A DNA stretch of 64,000 bases, from contig NZ_JBMNUX010000004.1 of the NCBI RefSeq assembly GCF_050946515.1, positions 120,514-184,513 on the forward strand, read 5' to 3'. This stretch comes from Tractidigestivibacter sp050946515 (GTDB lineage: Bacteria; Actinomycetota; Coriobacteriia; Coriobacteriales; Atopobiaceae). This document shows positions 34,924 through 43,266 of the stretch, piece by piece (within the stretch, counting starts at the first letter, position 1; each line of letters begins with the position of its first letter). Both the position numbers and the translations under genes were made by a program. The notes beneath the pieces are model-generated. The model saw nothing but the letters and a program-made list of their open reading frames with translations, was not told the DNA's origin and did no database searches.

Positions 34924-35261
34924 TTCTCCTCCTGGGTTTTCTATTGTCCAGCAGATTGAAGCCCGATAATAACTCCCCAGGAGGGGCAAGGGCTCTCCAA
35001 GGCTGCCATGCTGGACGCCTTGTAGATGCTTATGACAGTTTACCCGATGGGAGGCTCGATAAGCACCGCCCACCGACAAGGCTCCACACTCTTGTATAGA
35101 GCCATCGTGGTCCGAAACGGCACCCGAAAAACCTGAAATGCGCCTCAAACGAGTTGGCATTGACGCTCCCACAGCCAAGACCCATGCGATAGAATTTGGG
35201 CATCAGCGCACATTAGCGCGTGCGAGATTGATTCCGCATCGTATCGAGGAAAGGGCGGCTC
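34924..35261. other. 338-bp divergent promoter gap
   Basis: This gap must hold promoters for the P-type ATPase (minus) and the 2-hydroxyacid dehydrogenase (plus). I see TTGACG at 35160 and TAGAAT at about 35190 on the plus strand, but their 24-bp spacing is too long for a normal promoter. No RNA gene or repeat is seen. Confidence 0.4.
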
Positions 35262-36290
35262 ATGAAGATTCTGTTTTATGGCACCAGAAGCTATGACAAG
35301 GACTCTTTCGACAAGGAGCTTCCGGACTATCCGGATGTCTCGATTGACTACACCGAGACCAACCTCACTCCTATGACAGCCGCCCTGGCAAAGGGCTATG
35401 ACGCGGTCTGCGCCTTCGTAAACGCAGACTGCGGCGCCATGACGCTCGAGATTCTCGCTGGCTTTGGCGTTAAGCTCGTCCTTATGCGCTGCGCAGGCTT
35501 TGACGCCGTCAACGTGCCCGTGGCCAAGGACCTCGGCATGAGGGTCACGCGCGTCCCCGCATACTCCCCCGAGGCCATCGCCGAGCACGCCATGGGCCTT
35601 GCCCTGTGCGCCAACCGCCGCATCCACAAGGGCTACATCCGCGTTCGCGAGAACAACTTCGACCTCACCGGCCTTGTCGGCGTCACCCTGCATGGCAAGA
35701 CCGCCGGCATCATCGGCACCGGTCGCATCGGCGCCGCCCTCTGCCGCATCTGCAAGGGCTTCGGCATGTACGTCATCGGCGCTGACCTCTATCCCAACCA
35801 GAAGCTCGTTGACGAGGAGCATGTCGTCGACGAGTACGTCGACGTCACGGATGGCAAGGTCGACTACGACTCGCTGTACGCTCGCGCTGACCTCATCTCG
35901 CTGCATGCCTTCCTGAACGAGCAGAGCTACCACATGATCAATGACGAGTCCATCTCCAAGATGAAGGACGGCGTCATCTTCGTGAACACCGGCCGTGGCG
36001 GCCTGGTCGACTCCAATGCCCTAATCCGCGGCATCCGCGCCGGCAAGATCGGCGCCGCTGGACTGGACGTCTACGAGGAGGAGAACGCCAACGTCTATCA
36101 GGACCGCGAGGACCAGATCCTCGGCAGCTCCATCACCGCGCGCTTCTGCTCGTTCCCGAACGTCGTCATGACCTCTCACCAGGCGTTCTTCACCAAGGAG
36201 GCCCTGGGAGAGATTGCCCGCGTTACGCTCGACAATGCCCACGCATTCGCGAGCGGCACCGACTTTGTCGCCAGGAGCGTCGTCTGCTAG
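35262..36290 (+). CDS. D-2-hydroxyacid dehydrogenase (D-lactate dehydrogenase type)
   Basis: 342 residues, ATG at 35262 after GAAAGGG. NAD-binding GTGRIG at residues 152-157 (TAGIIGTGRIGAAL), Arg in FVNTGRGGLVDSNAL, the Glu-containing GLDVYEEE and the catalytic His in VMTSHQAFFTKEAL match the D-lactate/hydroxyisocaproate dehydrogenase group, including the substrate-site MRCAGFDAVN. Expected reaction: pyruvate + NADH to D-lactate. Next to pyruvate kinase it could serve fermentation. It has its own terminator. Confidence 0.9.
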   Translation: MKILFYGTRSYDKDSFDKELPDYPDVSIDYTETNLTPMTAALAKGYDAVCAFVNADCGAMTLEILAGFGVKLVLMRCAGFDAVNVPVAKDLGMRVTRVPAYSPEAIAEHAMGLALCANRRIHKGYIRVRENNFDLTGLVGVTLHGKTAGIIGTGRIGAALCRICKGFGMYVIGADLYPNQKLVDEEHVVDEYVDVTDGKVDYDSLYARADLISLHAFLNEQSYHMINDESISKMKDGVIFVNTGRGGLVDSNALIRGIRAGKIGAAGLDVYEEENANVYQDREDQILGSSITARFCSFPNVVMTSHQAFFTKEALGEIARVTLDNAHAFASGTDFVARSVVC

Positions 36291-36316
36291 AAAAGCAGCT
36301 CCAAAAAGTCGAACGC

Positions 36317-36353
36317 AAAGCCGCTCTTGCCATTGGCTTGGGCGGCTTTTTTC
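36317..36353 (+). terminator. terminator of the D-2-hydroxyacid dehydrogenase gene
   Basis: AAAGCCGC (36317-36324) pairs with GCGGCTTT (36342-36349) and runs into TTTTTTC; 27 bp after the stop codon. Confidence 0.85.
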
Positions 36354-36441
36354 TAAACCGTACGATGCGACCTGAAATGTGACCAATGCCTATGCTTTTT
36401 CTCTCTCCATAGCATGGCTTACACCGATATTATTGACCGCT

Positions 36442-36450
36442 TGCTAAAAT
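36442..36450 (+). promoter_or_regulatory. candidate extended -10 promoter of pyk
   Basis: TGCTAAAAT, an extended -10 (TGn plus TAAAAT), lies 58 bp upstream of the pyk start. A small leader hairpin follows (CCCCG 36464-36468 with CGGGG 36475-36479). No strong -35 box is visible. Confidence 0.45.
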
Positions 36451-36507
36451 GGGGGTTGCATTTCCCCGCCCGTTCGGGGTTAGGAAGCAACATAGAAAGG
36501 AACATCC

Positions 36508-37962
36508 GTGCCCGCAAAGAAGAAGACTAAGATTGTCTGCACCATGGGCCCCGCCACTGAGGACGAGAGCGTCCTACGCGAGCTCATCTTGAACGGCATG
36601 AACGTCGCCCGCTTTAACTTCTCTCACGGGAGCCACGAGTATCACCGCAAGATGATCGAGAGGGTTCGCAAGGTTTCCTCCGAGCTCAAGATTCCCGTAG
36701 CCATCATGCTTGACACCAAGGGCCCCGAGGTCAGAACCGGACTTCTCGAAGGCGGCCAGAAGGTCACCGTCAACACCGGTGACGAGATTGTCGTCACCGC
36801 CCAGCCCACCTCTGACGACTGGCATGGCAACGCAAAGCACATCTCGCTCGATTACCTCAACCTCCCCAACGAGGTCGAGAAGGGTTCCATCATCCTGATT
36901 GACGACGGCCTTGTCGGCCTTGAGGTCGACCACGTCGAGGGCAATGACATGCACTGCGTGGTCACCAACGGCGGCGAGATCGGCGAGAAGAAGGGCGTCA
37001 ACGTCCCCAACGTCAACATCGGGCTTCCCTCCGTCACCGAGCAGGACCGCGCGGACATCATGTTTGGCTGTGAGCTGGGCATCGACGCCATTGCTGCCTC
37101 CTTCATCCGCGACGCTGACGCAGTGAAGCAGATTCGTGACATCTGCATCGAGATGGGCACCCCGCACGTCATGATCCTCCCGAAGATCGAGAGCGTTCTC
37201 GGCGTCAAGAACTTCGACGAGATCCTTGCCGCCGCCGACGGAATCATGGTTGCCCGCGGAGATTTGGGCGTCGAGATTCCTCCCGCAGAGGTCCCGCACA
37301 TCCAGAAGACCATCATCCAGAAGTGCAACAACGCCTACAAGCCGGTCATCACCGCAACGCAGATGCTCGACTCCATGATTCGCAACCCTCGCCCCACGCG
37401 TGCCGAGGTCGCCGACGTAGCCAACGCCATCTACGACGGCACCGACTGCGTCATGCTCTCCGGCGAGACTGCGGCGGGCAAGTACCCCGTCGAGGCCGTC
37501 AAGACCATGGCCGAGGTCGCCAAGGAGACCGAGAAGTACCTGCCCGAGCGCCACAACTATCACGACCGCGGTGGCGTCCGCAATGTGAACGGGGCAACCG
37601 GCTTCGCCGCAATCGAGATGGCCGACCGCGTTGATGCCAAGGTCATCCTGTGCCCCACGCACTCTGGCCGTACTGCTCGCATCGTCTCCAACTTCCGCCC
37701 GCGCATCCCGCTGTACGCAATGAGCCCGAGCGAGGAGGCAATCCGTCGCACCTGCTTCTACTGGGGCGTCTACGCCTTCAAGACCACCGAGCAGGGCTCG
37801 CTCTCCAACACGCTCTACAACGCGCTGACCGTCGCCAAGGAGAACGGCGTCGTGAGCGCTGGCGACATCGTGATCATCACCGCCGGCGACCCGCAGACCT
37901 CTCCGCGCCAAGGCGACTACACCACCAGCACGAACATGGCTATGGTCGCGCAGGTTCAGTAA
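36508..37962 (+). CDS. pyk: pyruvate kinase
   Basis: 484 residues with a GTG start at 36508 and AAAGGA 7 nt upstream. Signature segments: KIVCTMGPATEDES, FNFSHGSHEYHRKMI, IMLDTKGPEVRTG, the active-site ILPKIESVLGV with catalytic Lys, MVARGDLGVEIPP and ITATQMLDSMIRNPRPTRAE. It makes ATP and pyruvate from PEP in the last step of glycolysis. The C-terminal allosteric domain is complete (ILCPTHSGRTARIVSNFRPR), without the extra PEP-utiliser domain found in some Bacillus enzymes. Confidence 0.96.
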   Translation: MPAKKKTKIVCTMGPATEDESVLRELILNGMNVARFNFSHGSHEYHRKMIERVRKVSSELKIPVAIMLDTKGPEVRTGLLEGGQKVTVNTGDEIVVTAQPTSDDWHGNAKHISLDYLNLPNEVEKGSIILIDDGLVGLEVDHVEGNDMHCVVTNGGEIGEKKGVNVPNVNIGLPSVTEQDRADIMFGCELGIDAIAASFIRDADAVKQIRDICIEMGTPHVMILPKIESVLGVKNFDEILAAADGIMVARGDLGVEIPPAEVPHIQKTIIQKCNNAYKPVITATQMLDSMIRNPRPTRAEVADVANAIYDGTDCVMLSGETAAGKYPVEAVKTMAEVAKETEKYLPERHNYHDRGGVRNVNGATGFAAIEMADRVDAKVILCPTHSGRTARIVSNFRPRIPLYAMSPSEEAIRRTCFYWGVYAFKTTEQGSLSNTLYNALTVAKENGVVSAGDIVIITAGDPQTSPRQGDYTTSTNMAMVAQVQ

Positions 37963-37997
37963 AGCTGGGCTTCTCACACGGCTGCATTTTGTACTCA

Positions 37998-38036
37998 CAG
38001 CCCGGATGCCACAACGGCGTCCGGGCTGCTTTTTTG
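37998..38036 (+). terminator. terminator of pyk
   Basis: CAGCCCGGATGCC (37998-38010) pairs with GGCGTCCGGGCTG (38016-38028) and is followed by CTTTTTTG. Confidence 0.92.
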
Positions 38037-38741
38037 TTGCCGTCGCGACGGCGGGCTCTGCGGATAGCGCGCATGCAGCTCGGAGCTCTTCCCCATGCAT
38101 GCAACCCAGGGCTCGAGCCGGGGATCCTTCCCCACGCGAGCCCGAATTAATAAACATGGCGGCACCTTATTAAGAAAATGCTGGCGTTCTTCTCGCTGTG
38201 GTGTTTATTAATTGCGGAGCGGAAAGCCGACTGCGCCGCACTTCCCCAATTTAGGGCTGCATCCCCCCGGCTCGGGGTCGCGCCATCTCCGCCGGCTCGG
38301 GGTCGCGCCATCTCCGCCGGCCCAGATTAATAAACATGACGGCGAGTGTCAGGCTGAATCAACCCGGGTTTTGCGTTGCGGTGTTTATTAATTGCGGAGC
38401 GGAAAGCCGACTGCGCCACACTTCCCCAATTTAGGGCTGCATCCCCCCGGCTCGGAGCCGCATCGCTCCCGGCCCAGATTAATAAACATGACGGCGAGTA
38501 TTTCGCTGATGTAACCCCAGTTTGGCGCCACGGTGTTTATTATTTCCGGACCATATTTCAGACTGCAGCCCCACACCATCCGCCACCAGCCCCGTAACAG
38601 CGCGAAAACAATTGCCATCAAACCGAAACAGTCATGACTCATTTCGAGAAACGCATGCATAACACACGCGAAAGCGGCGCTCTCTAGACTCTGAGGCGTC
38701 CGCAGAAGCGAACAGGTTCGCATCCGAGAGGAGCATGCGTC
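38037..38741. repeat. non-coding block with tandem long repeats around three palindromic elements
   Basis: No credible gene lies here. Besides the three 67-bp elements (separate entry), a 63-bp segment following element 1 (38213-38275) recurs almost unchanged after element 2 (38393-38455): both start GCGGAGCGGAAAGCCGACTG and contain CCCCAATTTAGGGCTGCATC. Inside the first long unit a 25-bp piece (GGCTCGGGGTCGCGCCATCT plus 5 bases) is itself duplicated in tandem. The last 200 bp before the nitrilase gene have no recognisable structure. Confidence 0.75.
38146..38544. repeat. three 67-bp palindromic elements (ATTAATAAACATG ... TGTTTATTAAT)
   Basis: Elements at 38146-38212, 38326-38392 and 38478-38544 are each exactly 67 bp. 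Each opens with ATTAATAAACATG and ends with TGTTTATTAAT (third copy TGTTTATTATT), so the 11-bp AT-rich ends are inverted repeats. The GC-rich middle diverges between copies except for a shared GACGGCGAGT in copies 2 and 3. Element starts are 180 and 152 bp apart. The AT-rich ends stand out against surrounding GC-rich DNA. Confidence 0.85.
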
Positions 38742-39647
38742 ATGTATAAGGACATCATCACTGTGTCGACCGTCTGCCTGCGCCCCATCTGGGGGAACAA
38801 GGAAGTCAACCTCAACCGCATCGAGGGCTACGTCGAAGCAGCTGGAAAGAAGGGAAGCGACCTCATCCTCTTTCCCGAGATGTCACTGACGGGCTATGAC
38901 GACGAGCCCGAGAAGCCCGTCGCCGAGAAGATGCAGCACAAGCTCGCCGAGAAGGTCCCCGGTCCCTCCTCGCTGGCAGTCGCTGAGATTGCCAAGAAGT
39001 ACGGCATGTACGTCATCTTCGGAATGCCCATCCTCGACGACGATGACCCGTCAATCGTCTACAACGGGCTTGCGGTCATCTCGCCCGACGGCTCGATCAC
39101 CAGCTACCACAAGCTGCACCTTCCCGCTCCTGAGCCCAATTGGGCAACACGCGGCGACAAGCCCTGCCTGCTCCAGACACCGTGGGGCCCCATCGGCATC
39201 GGCATTTGCTATGACACCTACAGCTTCCCCGAGCTCATGCGCTACTACGTCGCAAAGGGCGCGCGCCTGTACCTCAACCCCACCGCCATCTGCTATGCGC
39301 ATGGCGACCACTATGCCGACGAGAACCTGCACGCCGCCGTCGACCGCGAGAACATCTTCATCGTCTCGGCCAACCTCGGAGGCCTGGACAAGGACAACTA
39401 CTTCTGGGGCGGCTCGTCCATCCTCGGTCCGAGCGTCAAGACGTGGTCGCCGCACTACTACGCCGGCATGGCGATGACCGACAAGGGCGCGGACGAGGAG
39501 GCCATGTACACCGCCACGATCGACCTGGCGCTGGCAAGCCGCATGCTCTACAAGTACAACCCCTCCGTCGAGGGAACCGACTGGCGCCCCGACGTTTACG
39601 AGAAGCTCCTGAAGGACGCAATGTCAGACGAGTCGTTTGGCAAGTAG
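38742..39647 (+). CDS. carbon-nitrogen hydrolase (nitrilase superfamily)
   Basis: 301 residues, ATG at 38742 with AGGAG 8 nt upstream. The Glu-Lys-Cys triad is in place: Glu46 in LILFPEMSLTGYD, Lys124 in SYHKLHLPAPE, Cys156 in GIGICYDTYSFPEL. The C-terminal part has the NPTAICYAHGD and VSANLGGLDKDNYFWGGSSI segments typical of aliphatic amidase-like branches. It hydrolyses a non-peptide C-N bond; the substrate cannot be read from sequence. Flanked by the repeat block and its own terminator, it appears monocistronic. Confidence 0.85.
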   Translation: MYKDIITVSTVCLRPIWGNKEVNLNRIEGYVEAAGKKGSDLILFPEMSLTGYDDEPEKPVAEKMQHKLAEKVPGPSSLAVAEIAKKYGMYVIFGMPILDDDDPSIVYNGLAVISPDGSITSYHKLHLPAPEPNWATRGDKPCLLQTPWGPIGIGICYDTYSFPELMRYYVAKGARLYLNPTAICYAHGDHYADENLHAAVDRENIFIVSANLGGLDKDNYFWGGSSILGPSVKTWSPHYYAGMAMTDKGADEEAMYTATIDLALASRMLYKYNPSVEGTDWRPDVYEKLLKDAMSDESFGK

Positions 39648-39674
39648 CCCCTTAGCGAGCAGAGACAAGAAAAT

Positions 39675-39711
39675 GCCTCCCGGACGTTGAAGAGGCGTCC
39701 GGGAGGCTTTC
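39675..39711 (+). terminator. terminator of the nitrilase-family gene
   Basis: GCCTCCCGGACG (39675-39686) pairs with CGTCCGGGAGGC (39696-39707), followed by TTTCGCTT. Confidence 0.82.
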
Positions 39712-39776
39712 GCTTCTAACAGGCAAAGAGGCGGTCGCGAGCAGCGTTTCTCGCTCCCCGTCTCTGCCGCCAGCAG

Positions 39777-40790
39777 CTACACGGCGTGGTCGTCCACAAA
39801 GCCATCGGGAAGGTTGGCGGCGGCATCGGCGGCCGTGATGCGCTCGCCGCCATTATCGAGGTCGATCAGCACATAGCGGTCGTTGCCCATCCCAAGCTCC
39901 TTCATGTACGTCAGCTGGCGAAGCCCATGGCGGCTCTCGAAGCGCTCCACCAGGTCGTGGTGCTGCTTCTCGCTCATGGCATACACGATGTCGACGCACG
40001 CCTGGTCGATCGCCAGGATGTCGGTCGAGGAGAGGATGCCCACGTTTGGCGTCACAACCGGCTGGGCATTCACGCCCTCGCAGTCGCAGCTCACGGACAT
40101 GTTGCGCATCACGTTGACGTAGGTCACGTGGCGACCGAAGTAGTCGATCGTCGCCTTGGTCGACTCGCTGATGCGCTCCATGAACTCCTCGGTCGAGATG
40201 GACCACTGGCCCTCGCCCGGGCGCGTGTGGATCATCTTCTTGCCGATGCGACCGTCGGCGCAGCCAATCCCCAGGTTCTTGTTGGAGCCGCCGAAGCCGC
40301 CCTGCGTGTGGCCCTTGAAGTGCGTGAGCGCCACGAGCGAGTCATAGTCCAGCATGTGGGAGCCCACGGTCATGTGGTCGAACCACTTTCCGCCCCTGAC
40401 GGGCAGGTCAGCCGTGCCCTCCTCGTCCATGATGTCCACGGGCGCGAATGTCCAGCCATTCACGCGAAGGGTCTCCAGATGCTGCTCGGTGGTGTAGCGG
40501 TCGCCCTCGTAGTAGGTGTTGGTCTCAACAATCGTGGCGTCGGGCAGGTCCTTCTCGAGAAGCTCCTTCACCCACGAGCGAGGGATGATGTTGGGGCCGT
40601 GCTGCTCGCCCGTATGGAGCTTGACGGCCACCTTGCCGAAAATGTTGGCCGAAACCTGCTCATAGGCCCGCTCAAGACCAGAAGCAGAGAGGTCGCGCGT
40701 GAAATACACGATTGACTCGTTGCCGCTTCGTTTGTCATAGGGGACATAGACGTTTCCGCAAGTCCCGGGAACTGGATTTTTCTCAGCCAT
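39777..40790 (-). CDS. DUF362 domain protein
   Basis: 337 residues, ATG at 40790 with AAGGAGG 6 nt upstream; upstream codons in the frame are not family-like. DUF362 features: KVAVKLHTGEQHGPNIIPR, VNGWTFAPVDIMDEEG, LTHFKGHTQGGFGGSNKNLG, IGCADGRIGKKMIHT and DILAIDQACVDIVYAM. Many DUF362 proteins carry a ferredoxin-like 4Fe-4S domain; this one has no CxxCxxC cluster and is the short form. Function unknown. It is convergent with the nitrilase gene and divergent from the ABC operon. Confidence 0.82.
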   Translation of the reverse strand: MAEKNPVPGTCGNVYVPYDKRSGNESIVYFTRDLSASGLERAYEQVSANIFGKVAVKLHTGEQHGPNIIPRSWVKELLEKDLPDATIVETNTYYEGDRYTTEQHLETLRVNGWTFAPVDIMDEEGTADLPVRGGKWFDHMTVGSHMLDYDSLVALTHFKGHTQGGFGGSNKNLGIGCADGRIGKKMIHTRPGEGQWSISTEEFMERISESTKATIDYFGRHVTYVNVMRNMSVSCDCEGVNAQPVVTPNVGILSSTDILAIDQACVDIVYAMSEKQHHDLVERFESRHGLRQLTYMKELGMGNDRYVLIDLDNGGERITAADAAANLPDGFVDDHAV

Positions 40791-40933
40791 GATTGCCTCC
40801 TTCATCGTGCAGGCGCGAGCCGCACAGCTTTTTTCCATTTTCCAACAATCACAGCTTCTCGTCCAATTGTTGCAGCAAAGCGTCCAAGCTCTTTTCGTCC
40901 ATGTATCAACATTCCCGACGGCTGCCGCCATGG

Positions 40934-40966
40934 CCAAATCGTGGCGTAAGCTTCAGCCACGTTTGG
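40934..40966 (+). promoter_or_regulatory. leader hairpin upstream of the ABC operon
   Basis: CCAAATCGTGGC (40934-40945) pairs with GCCACGTTTGG (40956-40966) with one bulge, a stable stem 51 bp upstream of the binding-protein start. It has no T run, so it is more likely an mRNA-stability or regulatory leader than a terminator. A smaller CAACAAT/ATTGTTG pair lies about 75 bp further upstream. Confidence 0.4.
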
Positions 40967-41017
40967 GGTTATCCATGCGCATTTGTCGCGAATGCCCCGC
41001 AATTAGGGAGGAATGAC

Positions 41018-41965
41018 ATGAGCATGAACGAGAACAACACTGCTGGCGAGCAGGGCCACGCCTTTTCCCGCCGCAACTTCTTGAGGGCATCGGGAATCTC
41101 GGCGGTTACGGTTGCCGGAATGACTTTTCTGACTGCCTGCGGTCCGTCGACCGACGCCACCGACAGCTCGTCAAGCAGCACCGACTCTTCGGACTCGTCG
41201 AGCTCGAGCGCCTCGACGTTTGGCTCTGACGGCAAGATGCGCGTTGGCATGGAGGTCGCTTACCCGCCGTACAACTGGCAGACCGACACCGAGACCGAGA
41301 ACACCATCCCCGTCGACGGTCTGGACGGCGCCTACGCAGATGGCTACGACATCGTCTTCGCCAAGAAGATCGCCGAGGCGCTTGACCTTGAGCCCATTGC
41401 CTGCAAGATGAGCTTCTCCGGCCTCATCTCCGCCCTCACCTCGGGGCAGATCGACATCATCTGCGGCGGCATGACAGCAACAGACGAGCGTCGCCAGTCC
41501 ATCGACTTCTCTGACCCCTATTGGGAGGGTCACTACGGCCTTCTGGTTCGCAAGGACTCCGAGTACGCCGACGCCCACAGCCTTGAGGACTTCTCAGGCG
41601 CTGCGGTGCTCGGCCAGAAGGACACCCTGCTCGACACCGTTATCGACGAGATTCCGGGCGTCAACCACCTGACGCCGGTCGACTCCGTCCCGTCCCAGCT
41701 CTCGCAGGTCAACCAGGGCTCCTGCGACGCCATCACCTTCGACGTCGAGAACGCCGCTGGCCTGCTTGCGGCCAACCCCGACCTCATGGAGATCACCGAC
41801 GAGAACGGAGACGTCGTCGAGTTCAGCGAGACGGCGCCCATCAACGCAGGCATCGCCAAGGGCCAGGACGACATCCTCGCCACGATCAACGAGGTCATCA
41901 ATTCCGTCTCGCAGGACGAGCGCCAGCAGTACTGGGACGAGGTCAACGCTCGCCAGCCCGAGTAG
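41018..41965 (+). CDS. polar amino acid ABC transporter, substrate-binding lipoprotein
   Basis: 315 residues; start at the ATG at 41018 with AGGGAGGA upstream. A Tat-type lipoprotein signal (SRRNFLRASGISAVTVAGMT, lipobox Cys41) and a 30-residue Ser/Asp/Thr linker precede an SBP_bac_3 domain (KMRVGMEVAYPPYNWQTDTE, GYDIVFAKKIAEALDLEPIA, LISALTSGQIDIICGGMTAT, RRQSIDFSDPYWEG, DAITFDVENAAGLLAANPDL). It captures an amino acid outside the membrane. First gene of the operon, ahead of the permease and ATPase. Confidence 0.93.
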   Translation: MSMNENNTAGEQGHAFSRRNFLRASGISAVTVAGMTFLTACGPSTDATDSSSSSTDSSDSSSSSASTFGSDGKMRVGMEVAYPPYNWQTDTETENTIPVDGLDGAYADGYDIVFAKKIAEALDLEPIACKMSFSGLISALTSGQIDIICGGMTATDERRQSIDFSDPYWEGHYGLLVRKDSEYADAHSLEDFSGAAVLGQKDTLLDTVIDEIPGVNHLTPVDSVPSQLSQVNQGSCDAITFDVENAAGLLAANPDLMEITDENGDVVEFSETAPINAGIAKGQDDILATINEVINSVSQDERQQYWDEVNARQPE

Positions 41966-41988
41966 CGGGCGCAGAAAGTGCACCAGCG

Positions 41989-42008
41989 CGGGGCGCTTCG
42001 GCGCCCCG
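41989..42008 (+). promoter_or_regulatory. UUCG-tetraloop hairpin between binding protein and permease genes
   Basis: CGGGGCGC-TTCG-GCGCCCCG is a perfect 8-bp stem capped by a TTCG tetraloop, 23 bp after the binding-protein stop and followed by TCTTAGGTTTT. Such hairpins partly terminate transcription or protect the 3' end of the binding-protein message. Confidence 0.7.
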
Positions 42009-42035
42009 TCTTAGGTTTTGGAGGAAGCAGCAATC

Positions 42036-43250
42036 ATGAGCGAAAGCACCCAGACAGCAGCAGCGTCAGCGGCCACGGGGCAGAAGAAGCATGGGCGGCT
42101 GGCGCGATTTTTCCTGGCTGACCATCGCTACGTGTTTCTCGGCACCTCGGTCATTGCGCTTGTCGGCCTTTGGTGCGGCAACCAGCGCCACTCGGACTGG
42201 AGCATCCTTGCGTCGTCGTATGCGGTCGAGAGCGTTCTGTACTACGCCCTTCTGGCATGGGTTGTCATCTCGCTCGTCGCGCTGGTAAACAAGCTCATCA
42301 AATGGCGCGACTACGCCGCCACCTCCCCCTTCAAGAAGCCCCGAGCGATGCGCATCGAGCGCATTTGCTCCTATTTTGTGTGGGTCATTGCCGCGATCTT
42401 TGTCATTGACCGCGGGGTGCTCGGCCTTTGCAGCGTCGTCGCCTCTAGCATCGCGCTTGACTCCAACCCGCAGGACTTCCTCGCGAGCACCATCTACATG
42501 GTGTACAACTCTCGCGCCGTTTACCTGCAGGGCATCATCACTACCATCGAGCTGGCGCTCTTCGGCACGATCATCGCCTTCTTCCTCGCGCTTCTGCTGG
42601 TGTTCTTGCGGATGCTTCAGATTGACCGCCAGGACAACGACTTCATCCGCTTCTGGAAGGTAATAGGCCAGGGCTTCGCTCGCATCTACTCCACGATCGT
42701 CCGCGGCACGCCCATGATGGTCCAAGGCCTCATCATCTACTTTGCCGGGTACTCGGTGCTGCGCGGCACGGGCATGTCCGTGAGCGAGATTGGCGGAATC
42801 TGGTCGACCTTCGTGGCATCGCTGACCACCATCTCGCTCAACTCCACCGCCTACATGATGGAGGTGCTGCGCGGCGGCATCGAGTCGGTCGACAAGGGCC
42901 AGACCGAGGCGGCGCGCTCGCTCGGGCTCTCGCAGTGGCAGGCCATGTCCAAGGTCGTCTTCCCGCAAGGCATCAAGAACTCAATCCCCGCGCTCTCCAA
43001 CGAGCTGGTCATCAACATCAAGGATTCGTCGGTTCTCTCCGTGATTGGCGTCGTGGACCTCATGTTTGCCACCACCACAATCGCCGGCATCTACTACAAG
43101 CAGATGGAGATATACGTGATGACCGCCCTCGTCTACCTGCTATTGACCGCAATCGCCTCAAAGCTGCTCACCATGCTCTCGCACCGGCTTGAGGTAAAGG
43201 CGCCCGGCCCCGTCCTGGGCACCTCTGACGTCCCCGTGAGCAAGGCGTAG
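42036..43250 (+). CDS. polar amino acid ABC transporter, permease
   Basis: 404 residues from the ATG at 42036, with GGAGGAAG about 9-11 nt upstream. The N-terminal 150 residues add two or more extra hydrophobic segments (VFLGTSVIALVGLWCGN, LYYALLAWVVISLVALVNKL, YFVWVIAAIFVIDRGVLGLC) before the usual His/Glu/Gln permease domain. The domain holds the EAA motif EAARSLGLSQWQAMSKVVFP and INIKDSSVLSVIGVVDLMFA. It is longer than typical HisM/GlnP proteins (about 220 residues). It forms the membrane channel with the ATPase below. Confidence 0.9.
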   Translation: MSESTQTAAASAATGQKKHGRLARFFLADHRYVFLGTSVIALVGLWCGNQRHSDWSILASSYAVESVLYYALLAWVVISLVALVNKLIKWRDYAATSPFKKPRAMRIERICSYFVWVIAAIFVIDRGVLGLCSVVASSIALDSNPQDFLASTIYMVYNSRAVYLQGIITTIELALFGTIIAFFLALLLVFLRMLQIDRQDNDFIRFWKVIGQGFARIYSTIVRGTPMMVQGLIIYFAGYSVLRGTGMSVSEIGGIWSTFVASLTTISLNSTAYMMEVLRGGIESVDKGQTEAARSLGLSQWQAMSKVVFPQGIKNSIPALSNELVINIKDSSVLSVIGVVDLMFATTTIAGIYYKQMEIYVMTALVYLLLTAIASKLLTMLSHRLEVKAPGPVLGTSDVPVSKA

Positions 43251-43266
43251 GTAAGGAGCAAGACAC

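Noticed and set aside
35160..35195. Promoter TTGACG ... TAGAAT for the D-2-hydroxyacid dehydrogenase
   Set aside because: The spacer is 24 bp, too long for a normal sigma-70 promoter.
36574..38157. 527-codon minus-strand open frame opposite pyk
   Set aside because: It mirrors the codon-biased pyruvate kinase gene; high GC third positions create long antisense frames.
38388..38723. 111-codon minus-strand open frame in the palindrome block
   Set aside because: Its sequence is mostly the translation of the repeated elements and it has no ribosome site.
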